From: Bacteroidota bacterium
GTDB lineage: Bacteria > Bacteroidota > Bacteroidia > Bacteroidales > JAADJA01
DNA length: 14,449 nucleotides
Assembly (NCBI GenBank): GCA_024278155.1
Contig: JAJRTT010000108.1
Coordinates: forward strand, 1-14,449
Direction of reading: 5' to 3'
Shown piece by piece: positions 7,038 through 14,274 of the stretch. The stretch's first letter is position 1; the number at the start of each line of letters is the position of its first letter. The position numbers and the translations under genes are program-made. Under the pieces are notes generated by a model. That model saw only the letters and a list, made by a program, of their open reading frames with translations, searched no databases and was not told the DNA's origin.

Positions 7038-8518
7038 TTTAATCCTCCAATAAGTTGATGATTCCGATAATTGATTGTTGTGTTTGTGATGATACCGTCA
7101 TTGAACAACTTGTACCAATAAGTGCTTTGGGCAAAATATTGGTACCTGACGGTTACTTCGATTTTTGATGACAAAGATAAAATTAAGTTTGCTCCGGCGC
7201 TAAAATTAATTTCGTCGCCGGAATTATGAACGACAAAAGCATTGCTTTCAGTATAATTTATCATATTTCCCAACGAAAACAATCCTTCGCCCCATAGCTT
7301 GTCGCTCAAGCGGCTCCCGATTTTTTGCTTCAGTACCGGTCTTTTTCTCCCGTTTTCGATGGCCATGGTCAGGTTGGTCACGGAATACAGGTCGAGGTTT
7401 CCTTGTGGGAACCAAACCATTTCGGCGCCCACCTGGATTTGGGTTTTTCCGTTGAGGTCGGAATAGGAGCCCATAAGCCCGAAGCGGTAACTCGAAATGT
7501 TTTTATAGAGCGCCATCCATCCCACATAATTCACAAAGGATGTGTCGATTTTATGAAAGCGGGGCACATATTTCGTTGTGGGGACAGTATCGTAGGATTG
7601 GGCATAGAATTCCACTTCGTCCACATGGGTGTGCAATTCGCTGTACTGAACCTGGACAAGGTGTGCGGCTGGGACCAACAAAAAACCGTTCCCCAGGGCA
7701 ATGTTCGCGTTCAGGTACAGCTCATTTTGGTACAGTTTATAGTTGTGGTCGAAACGGTCATATGTTTTGGAATAAAGCGTGTCCACATAATACCAGCCAT
7801 TGTACGGGATGGTGTCGTAACCTGACTTGACCAGTTCCGAAACCTGGATTTGCTTTAGCTTCGAAATACTCAGGTTGCTATACCCAACATAAACAGAAGC
7901 CCGTTTTCCAATGTTTCTTTTGAGGCCCAAATGGAAATAATATTTATTGTCGTTCAAATCGTGCTCGCCATAAATACTGTCCTTTCCCATCAGGTTGTCT
8001 TTCTTGTTCAATGAAATATTGTTGCTGGACGTGGGGCCGGTTTCCAAATAAATCTCGTCGATGGCTTTGTTTTTTGGTGGATTGATTTTCTTGTTGAGCG
8101 ATTCCGGGAATTTTTTCGTCAGTAACTTGGCGTCCAGTTCACGGTTGGTGAAAAGGTAGCTGTAATAAAGGTATTCAAGGGCTGTTGCATCCGTGGCAGA
8201 GTATTCCAATGCCTTTTCAAAATGCTGTGCCGATTTCGAAAAGTTGTCTTTTTCGTAATACGCCGTCCCGAGCCGCATCCTTAAATAAAAATAATCAATG
8301 TCCTGTCTCAAGGCTTTTTCTCCTACAATAATAAGTGAATCCCAATTTTGCAAAAAATAAAACCGATAGGTTTGGTGGTCAACGGAATTGAAATCTGGTT
8401 TTGTGTTTTGGGAAAACAAATTGACTGAAAAAGCAAATAAAAGAACAATCAGGACAATTCCCTTATTAAGCCAATTAAAATATCGAACGTCATTGCGAAA
8501 TACTCCAGGGCTGGCCAT
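7025..8518 (-). CDS. Secreted TPR plus outer-membrane beta-barrel protein (YaiO-like architecture)
   Basis: With the ATG at 8518 the product is 497 residues. A hydrophobic signal segment (GIVLIVLLFAFSVNLFSQ, residues 20-37) precedes two or so TPR motifs (MRLGTAYYEKDNFSKSAQHF). From about residue 170 there are alternating aromatic beta strands typical of an outer-membrane barrel (YYFHLGLKRNIGKRASVYVG, VTVRYQYFAQST), ending LKWKI. TPR plus barrel resembles the YaiO family, but I cannot confirm membership. The frame stays open up to an ATG at 8731, two bases after the stop of the preceding gene, but the extra 71 residues are encoded by an intergenic repeat element and do not look like a protein domain. 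Even the 8518 start leaves the first 11 codons in the repeat. The likely role is export or anchoring at the outer membrane together with the overlapping TPR gene. Confidence 0.75.
   Translation of the reverse strand: MASPGVFRNDVRYFNWLNKGIVLIVLLFAFSVNLFSQNTKPDFNSVDHQTYRFYFLQNWDSLIIVGEKALRQDIDYFYLRMRLGTAYYEKDNFSKSAQHFEKALEYSATDATALEYLYYSYLFTNRELDAKLLTKKFPESLNKKINPPKNKAIDEIYLETGPTSSNNISLNKKDNLMGKDSIYGEHDLNDNKYYFHLGLKRNIGKRASVYVGYSNLSISKLKQIQVSELVKSGYDTIPYNGWYYVDTLYSKTYDRFDHNYKLYQNELYLNANIALGNGFLLVPAAHLVQVQYSELHTHVDEVEFYAQSYDTVPTTKYVPRFHKIDTSFVNYVGWMALYKNISSYRFGLMGSYSDLNGKTQIQVGAEMVWFPQGNLDLYSVTNLTMAIENGRKRPVLKQKIGSRLSDKLWGEGLFSLGNMINYTESNAFVVHNSGDEINFSAGANLILSLSSKIEVTVRYQYFAQSTYWYKLFNDGIITNTTINYRNHQLIGGLKWKI
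7044..7048 (-). promoter_or_regulatory. Strong Shine-Dalgarno GGAGG for the TPR gene
   Basis: GGAGG on the minus strand lies 6 bases before the ATG at 7037 and also encodes part of the GGLKWKI end of the beta-barrel protein. Clear sites like this are uncommon in Bacteroidota, and the other starts in this window lack one. It supports the chosen start and coupling to the upstream gene. Confidence 0.65.
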
Positions 8519-8630
8519 TGTGCAGGAGTATTGTGGCAATCTGCCAGCTTTTGCGGCTGTCCGTTTTAGAAAACGGATTACCAAGGAATGCCTGTGCATA
8601 TTTCCAGCTCGTGGATTTCTCGCAATGACG
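8488..8630. repeat. Second copy of the CGTCATTGCGA inverted-repeat element, overlapping a gene start
   Basis: CGTCATTGCGA (8488-8498) and TCGCAATGACG (8620-8630) are perfect 11-base inverted repeats at the ends of a 143-base segment. Inside are GCAATCTGCC, as in the copy at 703-803, and an 8-bp hairpin (TCCGTTTT / AAAACGGA, 8560-8577). The segment is open in the frame of the beta-barrel gene and supplies its candidate start codon at 8518. Confidence 0.7.
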
Positions 8631-8635
8631 ATAGG

Positions 8636-8706
8636 GCTGAGCGCAATGCCTGCTTTTGGATTCTTCGCAATGCCTCTTTTGTGGTCTCCCTTCGCAATTG
8701 CCATCG
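8636..8706. repeat. Short degenerate direct repeats containing CGCAATGCC
   Basis: Three related words (CGCAATGCCTGCTTTTG, CGCAATGCCTCTTTTG and CGCAATTGCC) follow one another about 24-28 bases apart, immediately beside the inverted-repeat element. They share the CGCAAT core of its right end and look like decayed partial copies. Together with 8488-8630 they fill nearly all of the space between the transporter/peptidase stop and the beta-barrel signal peptide. Confidence 0.5.
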
Positions 8707-8733
8707 AAGGATTGTTGTTCGTTTCGTTCATGT

Positions 8734-10941
8734 TTAATCCGTTATCCTTTTTGCCACAATTGTTTTGTTCCCTTCGGTGATTTCAAACATTTGGATAGAC
8801 TTTGCCTCGATTTCCATTTTGAAATGCACTTCCCTTGTTGTTTTTCCATAACGTTTAACACGTGCCGTGGAATTGAGTTCAATTTTGCTGTTGGTAAAAT
8901 CCTTTTTGATCTTCACGTATTCGATGCGGTATTCCGATTTCATGAACATATAAAACGGTGCAATGAAATCCTGCAAAAGAATCCATGTTTTTTTGTTCAG
9001 CACATGGACCGGGAAAACATCCTTTACCGTCATCCCTTTGTAAAACCCACTTATCACCTTGTAGTTACCAAGGAAGAAGTAGAAAAGTACCGAACTGCGG
9101 TCTCCTTCAAATAGGGTAAAATAATGAATGCTCCCATCGTTTTTGAACCAGGCCTTTGAGTTTGTTTCTTTGCAAAACAAATAGGAATTGTTGTAAATAT
9201 CGGTTTGTACCTCCCATTTCACAATTTCTTCTGTTTCCGGTTCCCCACCTGAAACGCCAAACTTTATGACTTGTCCCGGTACAAAATGATAGGCCTTGAA
9301 AAGGGTTTGGTCCTTTTCTATGTTGGAGACCAAGTCGGTAATCCGGGGTTTGTGGTAAGATTTGAATTCAAAGCCTTTTTCAAGGTGTTGTACATAATTC
9401 CCTATTGGATAATTGAGGGTTTCAGAACCAATATAGGGCGTTTCCTGCATCTGGAAATGGATATGCGGAATGGGCGACCTTCCAGAATTCCCACAGGCGG
9501 CAAGAATATCCCCCTTTTTAACGGTGTCCCCTTTTTTCACCTTAAACGAATTTGGTTTCAGGTGGCTCATTTTGCAATAAACCTTTTCCCCGATTTTTAT
9601 GATGATGGTGTTCCCCCAATTCTGTTCAAGGTTCGAATCGCCTATGTCATTGTCTTTTACGCCGTCCAATACCTCCTCGACCCAACCATCGGCAGGGGCA
9701 ATTACGGGTTTGTTGTAGCAAAAATAATCTTTCAGCACAGTTCCCCCTTCTTTAAAACTTAAGCCCTCATCGTCAATAATTTCAAAATCCCAGGCATGGG
9801 CCCATTTGTCACGGTGGGTAATATCGCCATGATGTCCTTGCGTTACTTTCCATTCGCCCCAGAAAGGGAGCGAAACGGGGATGTATTTGAAATTATTGAA
9901 ACGTTCCTTATTGTTCAGTTGGAAATAGAGGTTTTTTTCGGGTGAAAACTGCTGATAGCTTACAATTTCAGGGTTGTGGTAAAACCGTTCCCTGAATTTC
10001 ATGATGTACAAAAACATCAATACAATAAAATTGAAGGGCAACGAAAAAATGGACAGCTGAAATAAATCAAATATGGCAATTGTGCTTGTGATCGTTATGG
10101 AAATCAATGGGATGAGGAAAATAACCCAAAGAAAGGAAAAACGCGAGGGCACGATAAAAAAACCGCCAATGGCAATGGATGTGAGTATGTAGTTAAAGCC
10201 GATGTAGGCATAACTCAGTTCATAAAGGTTCCCGCCCACCATTTTGTAAAATAGATAAGCCCCGAAAAAGCCGACAAGGGAAAGCAGGAAAGCGATCCTT
10301 GAGTAAATCAAAAGCCCGATGGCAATAAGTACGCCGGCAAATAAATGGTACTGGAAAAAAATCGCCCCCAGCGACCTGAAATAGATAACAATTGATTCGT
10401 GTAAGTCCAGGTTGTTGAACCAATTGTAAATCCCGACAAAAAAGTAGCCTCCAATGGAATAAATTTCATTGGACATGTAAATCCCCTTTTCGCTTATGGC
10501 GAGTTCAGAAAACTGCCGGGAAGCGAGGGTGACCATCCAGATGCCCATAAGGAAAGAAATACTGAGGTAGGGAAGGCCATATTTTCCGATCACACCTTCG
10601 AGCATGATGGTAATGAACAAGGTGAAGATGGCCGCAAACAAAAGGACCATCAGGAAGATAGGGCTCATTTGATAATAAATCCCCAGCCCCAAGCCAACTA
10701 AAAGCGAGTTGAATCCATAATATCCGGCAATGATATTCTTACGGTTGAACCCGATAAGATAGGCTGCTGCATTGGAAGCCATAACGGCCATCATGCCACT
10801 GATCCCCGCGTTCAGGTCAAAAAAAGATACCAATACCAATATGCCCGCAAATAGTTTATCGTTCGAGAAAAATATCTGCGAATAGCTGTTGAGCGTGCTG
10901 CTCAGGAAATTGGGGAATATCTTTTTTAGCGTTTTTTCCAT
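8734..10941 (-). CDS. Urea-transporter-family membrane domain fused to M23 (LytM-type) metallopeptidase
   Basis: A 735-residue two-part protein. Residues 30-315 are about ten hydrophobic helices with urea-transporter (UT) family features: FDLNAGISGMMAVMASNAAA (41-60), GYYGFNSLLVGLGLG (73-87), and FNYILTSIAIGGFF (249-262) for the second half. The UT signature LPxxTxPF is altered: LPYLS at 123-127, and LPFNF at 301-305. Residues 355-520 are an M23 peptidase domain. Visible metal/catalytic candidates are His376 or His382, Asp385 (HAWDF), His460 (MSHL) and His493-x-His495 (PHIHF), with the G-N-SG loop at 484-487. Residues 520-735 are a beta-rich tail I cannot name. The peptidase may cut peptidoglycan in the periplasm, or act on another envelope target. 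A channel for urea or a similar small solute is likely but not proven. The gene starts 21 bases after the ATPase gene and leads into the barrel gene. Confidence 0.85.
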   Translation of the reverse strand: MEKTLKKIFPNFLSSTLNSYSQIFFSNDKLFAGILVLVSFFDLNAGISGMMAVMASNAAAYLIGFNRKNIIAGYYGFNSLLVGLGLGIYYQMSPIFLMVLLFAAIFTLFITIMLEGVIGKYGLPYLSISFLMGIWMVTLASRQFSELAISEKGIYMSNEIYSIGGYFFVGIYNWFNNLDLHESIVIYFRSLGAIFFQYHLFAGVLIAIGLLIYSRIAFLLSLVGFFGAYLFYKMVGGNLYELSYAYIGFNYILTSIAIGGFFIVPSRFSFLWVIFLIPLISITITSTIAIFDLFQLSIFSLPFNFIVLMFLYIMKFRERFYHNPEIVSYQQFSPEKNLYFQLNNKERFNNFKYIPVSLPFWGEWKVTQGHHGDITHRDKWAHAWDFEIIDDEGLSFKEGGTVLKDYFCYNKPVIAPADGWVEEVLDGVKDNDIGDSNLEQNWGNTIIIKIGEKVYCKMSHLKPNSFKVKKGDTVKKGDILAACGNSGRSPIPHIHFQMQETPYIGSETLNYPIGNYVQHLEKGFEFKSYHKPRITDLVSNIEKDQTLFKAYHFVPGQVIKFGVSGGEPETEEIVKWEVQTDIYNNSYLFCKETNSKAWFKNDGSIHYFTLFEGDRSSVLFYFFLGNYKVISGFYKGMTVKDVFPVHVLNKKTWILLQDFIAPFYMFMKSEYRIEYVKIKKDFTNSKIELNSTARVKRYGKTTREVHFKMEIEAKSIQMFEITEGNKTIVAKRITD

Positions 10942-10962
10942 GGATGATTAAATGCCGTTATT

Positions 10963-12189
10963 TTAAAGCCCTAATATGCTGTCCTTATTGGATGTTGATT
11001 CATAAGCCCTGACAGACAAAGGGTAATTTGGATAGTTTTCGATGAATTTATTGTATTTTTTGGGATTGAACGATATTGAATTATATTTCACTTCTACCGC
11101 AAAGCCTTCATTGAAGGAAGTGGAAACCACAAAATCAACTTCATTGCCCGATGTTGTCCTCCAATATTTTATTTCATCCAGGTCATAAGTTTCGGCAAGC
11201 CTTAAAAATACATAGTTTTCAGCAACTGCACCTTTGTCAACCTTATCAAAAACAGGATTGAAGCTGTTCATGATTATATTTCTAAGTCCCAGGTCGTTAA
11301 AATAAAATTTCGGCATTTTCGTAAGCTCTTTCCTAATATTGTTGTAAAAAGGCCTGACCAGTGAAATGTGAAAAGACTTCCTTAAAACGTAAATGTAACG
11401 TTCCATTGAAGGAGCTGAAATTTGCAGGGTGTTTGCCAGTTCGTGCATGTTCAGCAAATTGCCTGATTGATGTGCAAGTATCTTCAGTAAGTTGTAAAAC
11501 TTATCCTCGTTTTTTATCAGGGAATCGGTCATGTCCCTTTTTAAATATGAATGCCAGATTTCCTTTAATAATATTTTTTTTTCGTCAATCGAATTGGACA
11601 AAACAACTGCAGGATAACCCCCATAGGTTAAAAAATCATTAAAATAACTTTCTATCCTTTTGCGTTCCAGTGAAATGTAGTTTTTGTTGGACCGTATCAT
11701 TTTAAGTTCATCAAGGATTTTATCATCGCCGGTTTTAAATTCAAGGAATTCCTCGTAATTCATTGTGTTGAGCCTGAAAATCCTTTTTCGCCCGGCAAGT
11801 GAATCCTTGAATTTTTTATCGATATAAAAAGCACTGCTCCCTGTGGCATATATTTTTAGTTTGCCATGGTATTTGTCAAACAATAGCTTTAAGAAATTGG
11901 AAGGATCTTTGAGGTGCTGGATTTCATCAATAAAAAGTATAATGTGTTTGTTTTCGGGTTGTGGGATAAATTGAAATATATTTTCTGGGTGATCGTCCAG
12001 GGCTTTGAGCAATACGGGATCTTCCACAGATAGCAAATAGTTTTCCAGGTTTCTTCTGTCAAATTCTTCTTTTAATTGTTCGATCAGCGTTGTTTTTCCT
12101 GTTTGCCTTGCACCGGTGATAATTGCAAATTCTTTCCTTGGTAAGAATCCCAATAGCGGTTTATATAGTTTCCTGAATTTGTTTTGCAT
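10963..12189 (-). CDS. P-loop ATPase of the ATP-binding/DUF4143 family
   Basis: The frame opens at 12234, but I place the start at the ATG at 12189 (408 residues) because a strong promoter overlaps the earlier ATG. In this numbering, Walker A is GARQTGKT (26-33), Walker B ILFIDE has Asp88 and Glu89, and TGSSA (116-120) is a sensor-like motif. About 213-315 is a helical/winged-helix part including NMHELANTLQIS. The C-terminal DUF4143 part carries a PD-(D/E)XK-like set: Glu324 (AENYVFLRL), Asp352 (GNEVDFVV), Glu366-Val-Lys368 (AVEVKY). These ATPases are widespread in Bacteroidota and archaea, often in many copies and often horizontally acquired, and their role is poorly known. The gene is visibly AT-richer than its neighbours and sits beside a toxin-antitoxin remnant, consistent with an insertion. 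Confidence 0.88.
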   Translation of the reverse strand: MQNKFRKLYKPLLGFLPRKEFAIITGARQTGKTTLIEQLKEEFDRRNLENYLLSVEDPVLLKALDDHPENIFQFIPQPENKHIILFIDEIQHLKDPSNFLKLLFDKYHGKLKIYATGSSAFYIDKKFKDSLAGRKRIFRLNTMNYEEFLEFKTGDDKILDELKMIRSNKNYISLERKRIESYFNDFLTYGGYPAVVLSNSIDEKKILLKEIWHSYLKRDMTDSLIKNEDKFYNLLKILAHQSGNLLNMHELANTLQISAPSMERYIYVLRKSFHISLVRPFYNNIRKELTKMPKFYFNDLGLRNIIMNSFNPVFDKVDKGAVAENYVFLRLAETYDLDEIKYWRTTSGNEVDFVVSTSFNEGFAVEVKYNSISFNPKKYNKFIENYPNYPLSVRAYESTSNKDSILGL

Positions 12190-12204
12190 TTTCCTGTTTT
12201 TATG

Positions 12205-12234
12205 CAAAGGTATAAATATATTGGATAATACCAA
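12205..12234 (-). promoter_or_regulatory. Bacteroidota-type promoter of the DUF4143 ATPase gene
   Basis: TTG (12234-12232), 19 bases, then TACCTTTG (12212-12205), a full match to TAnnTTTG at the ideal spacing. Transcription would begin near 12198, just before the ATG at 12189 and downstream of the ATG at 12234. This decides the start codon and predicts a very short leader. Confidence 0.6.
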
Positions 12235-12240
12235 TATGTC

Positions 12241-12286
12241 AAGTTAAAAATATCGGGTATTCTTAATGTATAAAGTTAAAAATATC
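12241..12286. repeat. Pair of 14-bp direct repeats upstream of the ATPase promoter
   Basis: AAGTTAAAAATATC occurs at 12241-12254 and again, identical, at 12273-12286, 32 bases or about three helical turns apart. Both lie on the same face of the DNA just upstream of the -33 element of the ATPase promoter. The spacing suggests a regulator-binding site, possibly for autoregulation, but no regulator can be named. Confidence 0.6.
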
Positions 12287-12325
12287 CGATAATTTCTTTC
12301 TCTATGGGATTGGTAGTTCACAATA

Positions 12326-12478
12326 TTATTTCCAAATAGCTCTTACATGCTTTGATTTTTGGATGTCCGGATCATTCGTAAGGATTTCGATACCATGGTT
12401 GAAAGCCGTTGCTGCAATAAGTTTATCGTGTAATTCCGGTATATCATCAATTTTAAAAGCTTTAATTACGTACTTATT
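12326..12478 (-). pseudogene. C-terminal remnant of a PIN-domain toxin (VapC/PilT-like)
   Basis: The minus strand encodes about 50 residues matching the end of PIN-domain RNases: IPELHDKLIAATA (third acidic residue in HD), then GIEILTNDPDI (fourth acidic residue), ending VRAIWK and a stop. Intact PIN toxins have about 130 residues. The N-terminal half with the first two catalytic acidic residues is missing, no ATG starts this frame, and the fragment begins at the stop codon of the antitoxin gene in another frame. An internal deletion of the toxin gene explains this best. The remnant should be inactive as an RNase. Confidence 0.7.
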
Positions 12479-12695
12479 CAATTGGATATAAAGTTTTGTA
12501 ATCAGTAAACTCTTCCTCTAAGTGTTCACTTTGCGATTTGTTAAGGTAAGAAAGTTCAGAATTGAAACTGTCAGGTTTTTCATTTCTGTTTTTCGACCTG
12601 ATAAAACTTATGAAATCCAGTATCTCCTGTAAAGCTTCTACAGGTAAATCCTTAGTGCAGTCAATTAATCTTTTCTCAAATTGCACTGTTGTCAT
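12474..12695 (-). CDS. Small antitoxin-like protein (DUF2281-type)
   Basis: A 73-residue acidic protein starting at the ATG at 12695. A longer frame to 12716 exists, but that ATG lies inside the promoter. The sequence has LPVEALQEILDFISFIRSK, the helix typical of DUF2281-type antitoxins partnered with PIN toxins, and ends HLEEEFTDYKTLYPIE. It lies directly before the truncated PIN gene, as in intact pairs. It appears complete, so an orphan antitoxin may still be made. It could neutralise a related PIN toxin encoded elsewhere, which is inference. Confidence 0.7.
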   Translation of the reverse strand: MTTVQFEKRLIDCTKDLPVEALQEILDFISFIRSKNRNEKPDSFNSELSYLNKSQSEHLEEEFTDYKTLYPIE

Positions 12696-12705
12696 CTTTT
12701 TTTTG

Positions 12706-12737
12706 CAAATATACAAAAACCCAACCTACAATTCAAA
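12706..12737 (-). promoter_or_regulatory. Promoter of the antitoxin gene
   Basis: TTTG (12737-12734), 20 bases, then TATATTTG (12713-12706), both full matches to the Bacteroidota consensus. The upstream element lies inside the last codons of the decarboxylase gene. Transcription would start near 12699, giving an almost leaderless message from the ATG at 12695. Confidence 0.55.
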
Positions 12738-14084
12738 CTCCTCCAAATGCCCCGGCACTTTTTCCATCAAGGTAATATTGTCGATTGTCTCTTTTTCCCT
12801 AATCACATGTACCTTGCTGTTTTTATCGATCATTACCACTGCAGGCCTTAGCGTTATGAACTGCATCCATTGGGTCATATTGTATGCTCCCACACTGTGG
12901 ATCACAAAATGGTCGCCTTTGTTTAACAAGGGCAAATTGGCACTTTCGCGAACCACGTCAATGTTCATGCACAATGGCCCGTAAAGTGTTGTGTCTTCGG
13001 TGTATTGTGTAAAGGGCTGTGCCGGTGTGATTTTGTGTTCGTACCAGAACGAGGTAAAAAGGATATTCACCCCCACATCAATGATAGTCGTCCTTTTTCC
13101 AAGGGATGAGCGTTTGTTTGAAATTACGGTTCCTAATAAGAACCCGGCATCATCTATAAGGGCCCGGCCGGTTTCCAGAATCAATAAAGGGAGGTTGTCC
13201 GGTTCAAAGTTGGAATTGATGAGCGCGCTGGTGATGGCTTCCGCAAAATCATCAAAAGTTGGGTTGGTGTCAGCTCCCGGGAGGTAGGAGCCTTTGAGGG
13301 TGTTCTTTGAGGCAAACCCGCCACCCATGTCGATGTACTTGATATCGTGCTTGTACTTCTTTTTAATGCCCAGGGCAAGGTCGGCCATTTTGTAAGCGGC
13401 CGTTCCATAGGCTTGGGCCGTCAACATAAATGTCCCGATGTGGCAATGCAGCCCGACCAGTTCCAGGTTTTTGTTGCGCATGATCTTGTTCAACGCATCC
13501 CAGGCCTGACCGTTTTCATAATTGAACCCAAACCTGTCCCACATGGGATAGATTCCTGTATCCATGTTCACACGGATGGCCACCCGGGGTTTCGTATCCA
13601 TTTTTTCCGAAAGTTCGATAACCGAATAAAGTTCGTCCAAATGGTCGATGTGGACAAGGGATCCGTTTTCGATGGCCTTTTTTAAATCCTCATCGGTTTT
13701 GTCGGGGCCGTTGAAAATAATCTTGTTCCCTTCCACGCCATTGTTCAGGGCCTTGTCGTATTCAAAACCAGAGACCACTTCGGCCCAGGAACCTTCCTGG
13801 TGGAAAGTGCGGCAAACGGCGCCCAGGTAGTTTGTTTTGTACGACCAGGCAAACTGTACCTTTGGATACCGTGTCGTAAACGCTTTTTTTGCCTGTCGGT
13901 AAGTTTTGCGGATCGTTTCCTCCGAAATAACAAAAACAGGCGATCCATGGTCTTTGATTATGTCTTTAACGGCAACTCCGTCAATGTGGGTTTTTGCAAC
14001 ATATTCTGTTCGTAAGCCAAATTTGTTCGGCATATTGGTCTCCAGCTTTTTTATCACCGGGCGTTCGTATCTTAGTTTTTCCAT
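12726..14084 (-). CDS. Fold-type III PLP-dependent decarboxylase (ornithine/DAP decarboxylase superfamily), substrate unknown
   Basis: A 452-residue enzyme with the alanine-racemase-like barrel and C-terminal beta domain of this superfamily, close to the usual length. Visible landmarks are the PLP-binding Lys83 (WSYKTNY), HCHIGT (213-218), the phosphate-binding DMGGGF (252-257), ETGRAL (304-309), the second-subunit Cys372 (GPLCMNID) and GAYNM (399-403). Family members decarboxylate ornithine, arginine, diaminopimelate, carboxynorspermidine or siderophore precursors. Where ornithine and DAP decarboxylases have an acidic residue after the cysteine (CDG or CES), this one has Met373, so a classic diamino-acid substrate is doubtful. 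An ATP-grasp gene ends 190 bases upstream, suggesting the two enzymes may act in sequence. The start at 14084 has no Shine-Dalgarno site. Confidence 0.88.
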   Translation of the reverse strand: MEKLRYERPVIKKLETNMPNKFGLRTEYVAKTHIDGVAVKDIIKDHGSPVFVISEETIRKTYRQAKKAFTTRYPKVQFAWSYKTNYLGAVCRTFHQEGSWAEVVSGFEYDKALNNGVEGNKIIFNGPDKTDEDLKKAIENGSLVHIDHLDELYSVIELSEKMDTKPRVAIRVNMDTGIYPMWDRFGFNYENGQAWDALNKIMRNKNLELVGLHCHIGTFMLTAQAYGTAAYKMADLALGIKKKYKHDIKYIDMGGGFASKNTLKGSYLPGADTNPTFDDFAEAITSALINSNFEPDNLPLLILETGRALIDDAGFLLGTVISNKRSSLGKRTTIIDVGVNILFTSFWYEHKITPAQPFTQYTEDTTLYGPLCMNIDVVRESANLPLLNKGDHFVIHSVGAYNMTQWMQFITLRPAVVMIDKNSKVHVIREKETIDNITLMEKVPGHLEEFEL

Positions 14085-14274
14085 TTTTAAATTATATTGA
14101 ATTTAAGTATTGTTTTGTTTTCTGTGAGGTTCCGTGAATTCAGTACGCATCACTATGAACACTTCTTTCTCGGTCATATTTTGTGAATTTGATTTAATTC
14201 AACTTCCCCTTATTCTCTTGTTTCAACTTTCCCTTGTCTGCTTACCGCATTGATTCCTTATCGCCTTGATTCAA

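Noticed and set aside
7325..7830. Long plus-strand frames of 96 and 166 residues
   Set aside because: They are mirror-frame shadows of the beta-barrel gene, with no coding character of their own.
12474..12716. Longer antitoxin start at 12716
   Set aside because: The ATG at 12716 lies within the predicted promoter, upstream of the expected transcription start.
14103..14177. 24-codon frame (MTEKEVFIVMRTEF...) in the gap before the decarboxylase
   Set aside because: Too short to support, with no promoter or ribosome site. It could be a leader peptide, but nothing shows this.
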